From positions 1-23,321 of IMG/VR virus record IMGVR_UViG_3300031787_000867: a stretch of DNA of 23,321 nt, one strand, 5' to 3'. The notes under the pieces were generated by a model. The model was not told where the DNA came from and did no database searches. It saw nothing but the letters and a program-made list of their open reading frames with translations. Source of the stretch: a virus. Shown piece by piece: positions 21,500-23,321 of the stretch; within the stretch, counting starts at the first letter, position 1; each line of letters begins with the position of its first letter. The translations under genes were made by a program, and so were the position numbers.

Positions 21500-21996
21500 T
21501 GGAATGGCTTAAACAAATCGCCCCCACTATCGCTACAGCGATGGGTGGCCCCTTGGCCGGTATGGCCGTCTCTGCAATCTCCAAGGCTATTGGCGTGGAG
21601 CCGGAGAAGGTCGGAGACATGATCTCCAACAACAAACTGACCGCCGAGCAGATCGCGCAGGTCAAGATAGCTGAGATTGAGCTTCAGAAACAGGCGCAAG
21701 AGCTTGGCCTGAACTTTGAAAAGCTGTCGGTAGAAGACCGCAAATCCGCTCGGGAGATGCAGGCTACGACCCGCTCTATCGTGCCCCCGGCGCTGGCTGC
21801 GATTGTCACCGTCGGGTTCTTTGGCATCCTTGTGATGATGCTGCTGGGCAAAGTGGACTCCAACAACCCCGCCATCCTGATGATGCTGGGCTCCCTCGGC
21901 ACCGCATGGACGGGCATCATTGCATACTACTTTGGCTCCAGCGCAGGCTCCCAAGCCAAGACCGATCTTCTCTCTAAGGCACCAGCAATCAAATGA
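21499..21996 (+). CDS. Holin, three-TM type (GTA holin-like)
   Basis: A 165-residue protein. It has an N-terminal hydrophobic/amphipathic segment (residues 8-30, ATAMGGPLAGMAVSAISKAI), a long polar helical stretch with QIAQVKIAEIELQKQAQELG, then two strong TM helices at 94-117 (IVPPALAAIVTVGFFGILVM) and 124-146 (AILMMLGSLGTAWTGIIAYY). This matches the holin of three TMs first named from gene transfer agents, in which EDRKSAREM before the first TM is well conserved. It forms membrane lesions that let the endolysin out. It lies just before the endolysin gene with a four-base ATGA overlap, the expected arrangement. High confidence. Confidence 0.85.
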   Translation: MEWLKQIAPTIATAMGGPLAGMAVSAISKAIGVEPEKVGDMISNNKLTAEQIAQVKIAEIELQKQAQELGLNFEKLSVEDRKSAREMQATTRSIVPPALAAIVTVGFFGILVMMLLGKVDSNNPAILMMLGSLGTAWTGIIAYYFGSSAGSQAKTDLLSKAPAIK

Positions 21997-22514
21997 AAGA
22001 AAACTTCGACTCCGCTCTTGAAGCCATCCTCCACCACGAGGGTGGGTATGTAAATCATCCGGCTGACCCCGGCGGCATGACCAATCTGGGCGTCACCAAG
22101 CGCGTCTGGGAAGAATGGGTCGGCCACGAGGTGGACGAGAAGACCATGCGGGCGCTGACCCCTGAGATTGTTGGCCCCATGTACAAGGCCAAGTACTGGG
22201 ACAAGATCAAGGGCGACGATCTCCCTGCCGGGGTGGACTACATCGTGTTTGATGCCGCTATTAACTCTGGCCCGGGCCGGGCGGCTAAGTGGCTACAGCA
22301 AACCGTGGGGGCGATTCCAGACGGGATGATTGGCCCCGGAACGCTGGGTAAAGTGGCGGCTATGCCTGCGGACGATATTGTGGAAAAATACCAGCAAACC
22401 CGCTTGGAGTTTCTGCGGTCCCTGTCAACTTGGAACACCTTTGGTAAGGGGTGGGGTCGCCGGGTCCAAGAGGTCCAAGTCACTGCCGCCAAGATGACCG
22501 AGTCTGAGGCGTAA
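21993..22514 (+). CDS. Endolysin, GH108 muramidase with C-terminal peptidoglycan-binding domain
   Basis: A 173-residue protein. The N-terminal part (FDSALEAILHHEGGYVNHPA, DPGGMTNLGVTKRVWEEW) is the GH108/N-acetylmuramidase pattern, with the EGGY motif supplying the catalytic Glu16. Residues 75-150 resemble the PG_binding_3 domain (YIVFDAAINSGPGRAAKWLQ, QTVGAIPDGMIGPGTLGKVA). The C-terminus is a long helix (VQEVQVTAAKMTESEA). It cleaves the glycan backbone of peptidoglycan. There is no signal peptide, so it depends on the holin. Length matches canonical single-chain members (about 170-180). The two-domain form is common in phages of Gram-negative bacteria. Coupled to the holin by ATGA. Confidence 0.9.
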   Translation: MKENFDSALEAILHHEGGYVNHPADPGGMTNLGVTKRVWEEWVGHEVDEKTMRALTPEIVGPMYKAKYWDKIKGDDLPAGVDYIVFDAAINSGPGRAAKWLQQTVGAIPDGMIGPGTLGKVAAMPADDIVEKYQQTRLEFLRSLSTWNTFGKGWGRRVQEVQVTAAKMTESEA

Positions 22515-22524
22515 GGACGCACCC

Positions 22525-23321
22525 ATGCCGCTCCAAAAAATCCTTCTCAAGCCCGGTGTAAACCGAGAAAACACCCGCTACACCAATGAAGGCGGTTGGT
22601 ACTCGTGCGACAAGGTGCGGTTTCGTCAGGGTACGCCCGAGAAGGTTGGCGGCTGGGAGCAGATTTCTGCCTACACATTTGAGGGCATATGCCGGTCCTT
22701 GTGGACATGGTCGTTAATCAGCAACCCATCGGTGGTGACGGGGGTCGGCACAAACCTCAAGTTCTACATTGAACAGGGTGGCGCTTACAACGACATCACC
22801 CCCATCCGGGCAAACTCCGGGGCGCTTAGCAACCCCTTTGCAGCCACCACAAGTTCTACAACCGTCACCGTCACGGACACGGCACACGGCTGCACCACAG
22901 GGGACTTTGTTACCTTCGCCGGTGCGTTGGGTCTTAGTTATCAGACGTTTACACGCTCCACGGCTACGCAGTTTATTTTGACTTCCGCACTGGCTACCAA
23001 CACGCCGGTGGTTTTGTCCGTCTCTTCTGGTGGCTCTCTACCGGCGGGGTTGACCGCCGGAGTGGTGTATTACATCCTTGTGGTGTCTGGCACCACAGTC
23101 AGCTTCACCAACAACATAGGCGGTGCGGCCATCACCACAACCACGGCAGGCTCTGGCACTTTCTCTCTGGAGGTTAATCAGGGCATTACCGCCGCTGTGT
23201 TGAACCAGAACTTCCAAGTCACGGTCCTCACCGCCAACACCTACACCATTACCACTTCTGTCGCTGCCACTGCATACGATACTGGAGGGGGTGGTACTAG
23301 CGTCAACGCCACGTATGAAAT
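22525..23321 (+). CDS. Large tail/DNA-stabilisation-type protein, 3' end outside the window
   Basis: Starts at the ATG after AAGGACGCACCC and stays open to the last base (265 codons seen). The N-terminus is diagnostic: PLQKILLKPGVNRENTRYTN, then EGGWYSCDKVRFRQGTPEKV and GGWEQISAYTFEGICRSLWT. I know this start from large tail proteins of phages with gp4/SU10-like adaptors, sometimes labelled tail or packaged-DNA stabilisation proteins. A Thr/Ser/Gly-rich beta region follows, with the repeat-like TTTVTVTD..HGC.TGDFVTF and QFILTSALATNTPV parts. It lies outside the main structural operon, just behind the lysis genes, which is typical of this group as I recall. Likely a nozzle or hub protein; full domain structure cannot be judged here. 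Confidence 0.7.
   Translation, partial: MPLQKILLKPGVNRENTRYTNEGGWYSCDKVRFRQGTPEKVGGWEQISAYTFEGICRSLWTWSLISNPSVVTGVGTNLKFYIEQGGAYNDITPIRANSGALSNPFAATTSSTTVTVTDTAHGCTTGDFVTFAGALGLSYQTFTRSTATQFILTSALATNTPVVLSVSSGGSLPAGLTAGVVYYILVVSGTTVSFTNNIGGAAITTTTAGSGTFSLEVNQGITAAVLNQNFQVTVLTANTYTITTSVAATAYDTGGGGTSVNATYE

Noticed and set aside
22769-22981. Short forward ORF in another frame within the last gene
   Set aside because: The frame from 22525 is open through this region to the window edge and begins with a recognised tail-protein N-terminus. The 70-codon ORF is Pro/Arg-rich noise.

Overview
The window is a dense, single-strand block of virion-structure and lysis genes from a tailed bacteriophage (Caudoviricetes), most likely an uncultured aquatic phage. 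All 34 protein genes I can support read on the + strand. Most are packed end to end with ATGA, TAATG, TGATG or GTGA stop/start overlaps. I see no host chromosomal gene, integrase, transposase, tRNA, rRNA or CRISPR array. The GH108-type endolysin and three-TM holin suggest a Gram-negative host. The gene set has a portal with a helical C-terminus, a scaffold, an HK97-like capsid protein, gp4/SU10-like adaptors, and no tape measure, tail tube or sheath. This points to a short-tailed, P22/SU10-like particle, which is an inference. The host genus cannot be read from the sequence.

Layout. Bases 1-5032 hold the head module: portal C-terminus (open on the left), a small protein, a GroES-like co-chaperonin, scaffold, a small conserved protein, a probable decoration protein and the major capsid protein. 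A strong intrinsic terminator follows at 5050-5076. The 147-base gap it opens, the only sizeable non-coding stretch, also holds a predicted RNA hairpin and a weak promoter-like sequence.

Bases 5180-8084 hold two small structural-type proteins and a run of very small, basic proteins, including a holin-like one. Several of these share a near-identical 24-codon C-terminal cassette. Bases 8084-11496 hold two head-tail adaptor-like proteins, a zinc-ribbon protein, two more small basic proteins and three tail-side structural proteins.

Bases 11497-18849 are one giant gene (2450 aa) built from three nested repeat systems: five modules of about 340 aa, then thirty 20-aa repeats, then eleven 11-aa Trp repeats. 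It is probably a long fibre or adhesin. A second fibre gene with an AT-rich tip follows at 18866, then a small fibre-linked protein and a small cupin. Bases 20430-22514 are the lysis cassette: two membrane-anchored proteins, the holin and the endolysin. A further large tail/DNA-stabilisation-type protein starts at 22525 and runs off the right edge.

Working model (inference). The head genes build and fold the procapsid, with the phage GroES possibly adapting host GroEL for capsid folding. The adaptors join the portal to the tail, the giant repeat protein and the 328-aa fibre contact the cell, and holin plus endolysin release progeny. The least explained part is the cluster of tiny basic proteins carrying a shared C-terminal cassette.
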